This document shows positions 63,724 through 64,000 of a stretch of DNA of 64,000 nt, in pieces (position 1 is the stretch's first letter; each line of letters begins with the position of its first letter). The translations under genes were made by a program, and so were the position numbers. The notes beneath the pieces were generated by a model, which was given only the letters and a program-made list of their open reading frames with translations, did not search any database and was not told the origin of the DNA. This stretch comes from Desulforhopalus vacuolatus (GTDB lineage: Bacteria; Desulfobacterota; Desulfobulbia; Desulfobulbales; Desulfocapsaceae): NCBI RefSeq assembly GCF_016918505.1, contig NZ_JAFFPZ010000017.1, forward strand, positions 1 to 64,000, written 5' to 3'.

Positions 63724-64000
63724 TTAGAAATCAATTTTTTTTGATTTCTTTTTTAGAGTGGCCTGCTTCATTATCTTCTTCCGTTTTGGCCTGCCACCAT
63801 AATAGGATTTTCCAGCATCAACGAGGAATCGTCCTCTAAATGCTTCACGCCCGAGAAGCATTCTAAAACCCATATTATCTCGACTTGCAAGTGTTAATTC
63901 AACAGGCCATCTTTCACCAAGAAATTCGATCTCTGCCATTATCACGGGGCGCATTTTTGCAATACCACTTGAGCTTTTAACAGACCTGAACTCAAGAATC
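63724..64000 (-). CDS. Retropepsin-like zinc protease (PF05618 type), 5' end outside the window
   Basis: 92 codons are visible and the frame is open through the right edge. The reading before the first internal ATG (RSVKSSSGIAKMRPVIMAEI) matches the family phrase V-x-S-S-x-G..RPV, so the true start lies beyond 64000. NMGFRMLLGREAFRGRFLVD is the conserved block, and the end is strongly basic (KRKKIMKQATLKKKSKK). Such proteins are encoded next to RimK in many bacteria and are thought to remove glutamate tails or to mature the substrate. Gap to the RimK-like gene: 21 bp. Confidence 0.85.
   Translation of the reverse strand, partial: ILEFRSVKSSSGIAKMRPVIMAEIEFLGERWPVELTLASRDNMGFRMLLGREAFRGRFLVDAGKSYYGGRPKRKKIMKQATLKKKSKKIDF

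Overview
The window looks like a chromosomal segment of a Gram-negative anaerobe or facultative anaerobe, most likely Desulfobacterota and probably Desulfobulbales-like. This is an inference from gene content: a group 3b-type NiFe hydrogenase, a YedE/TusA/DUF3343 selenium-type cluster, GTP-type PEP carboxykinase, HflKC, a Ni/Co ECF transporter, a formylglycine-type sulfatase and a GltB-like FMN protein. No rRNA, tRNA or CRISPR was recognised, and no marker gene allows a firm placement.

Layout. 0-7.5 kb: housekeeping genes, mostly on the minus strand (hflC-hflK, an inactive-looking-free rhomboid protease, pckG, a lipoprotein), with a cysteine-motif protein on plus. 8-12 kb: an A+T-rich accessory patch with a YiiX-like amidase, a decayed IS1634-type element with perfect 18-bp ends, an arrestin/Spo0M-like protein and a zinc-ribbon protein. 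12-16.3 kb: a DUF3616 protein and the yedE-tusA-DUF3343-kinase operon. 16.9-19.7 kb: a sulfatase converging on an MgtC/DUF4010 membrane protein. 19.9-26.8 kb: lipoprotein, membrane protein, a ruined tyrosine integrase, cold-shock protein, YkgJ-type and nitroreductase genes, strewn with repeats. 27-34 kb: Ni/Co ECF transporter (cbiM/nikMN-cbiQ-cbiO), peroxiredoxin, and a TVP38-flavoprotein fusion. 34-39.5 kb: OYE-type reductase, GltB-like protein, ornithine cyclodeaminase homologue, a deleted copy of an MFS gene, cupin. 40-44.5 kb: hydrogenase operon whose beta and gamma subunits are fused, with its maturation protease. 45.4-46.7 kb: the intact MFS gene. 47-57.4 kb: six genes that form two versions of the circularly permuted ATP-grasp / alpha-E / transglutaminase system. 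57.8-64 kb: HD-GYP protein, IS30 remnant, mgtE, and a second amidoligase-type group (aspartoacylase-like, RimK-like ATP-grasp, retropepsin-like zinc protease running off the edge).

Two interspersed repeat families dominate the intergenic DNA. Family A is a MITE-like element of about 145-190 bp with inverted ends near GGGTACCTTGAATAATC; two copies have clean 4-bp target duplications. Family B is a compound repeat with ends ATACCATT... that carries relics of a GxxExxY-family gene; two copies share the same nonsense codon, so the element spread after that gene died. A third repeat is a paralogous leader of about 180-230 bp, including the ribosome binding site and first codons, in front of two unrelated genes (yedE and a lipoprotein gene).

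The most interesting system is the 47-57 kb amidoligase/transglutaminase island. Both a split and a fused version are present side by side, and the fused version appears to have lost the ATP-grasp lysine/glycine motif that the split one keeps. The hydrogenase and the nickel-type transporter fit together as consumer and supplier of the metal.
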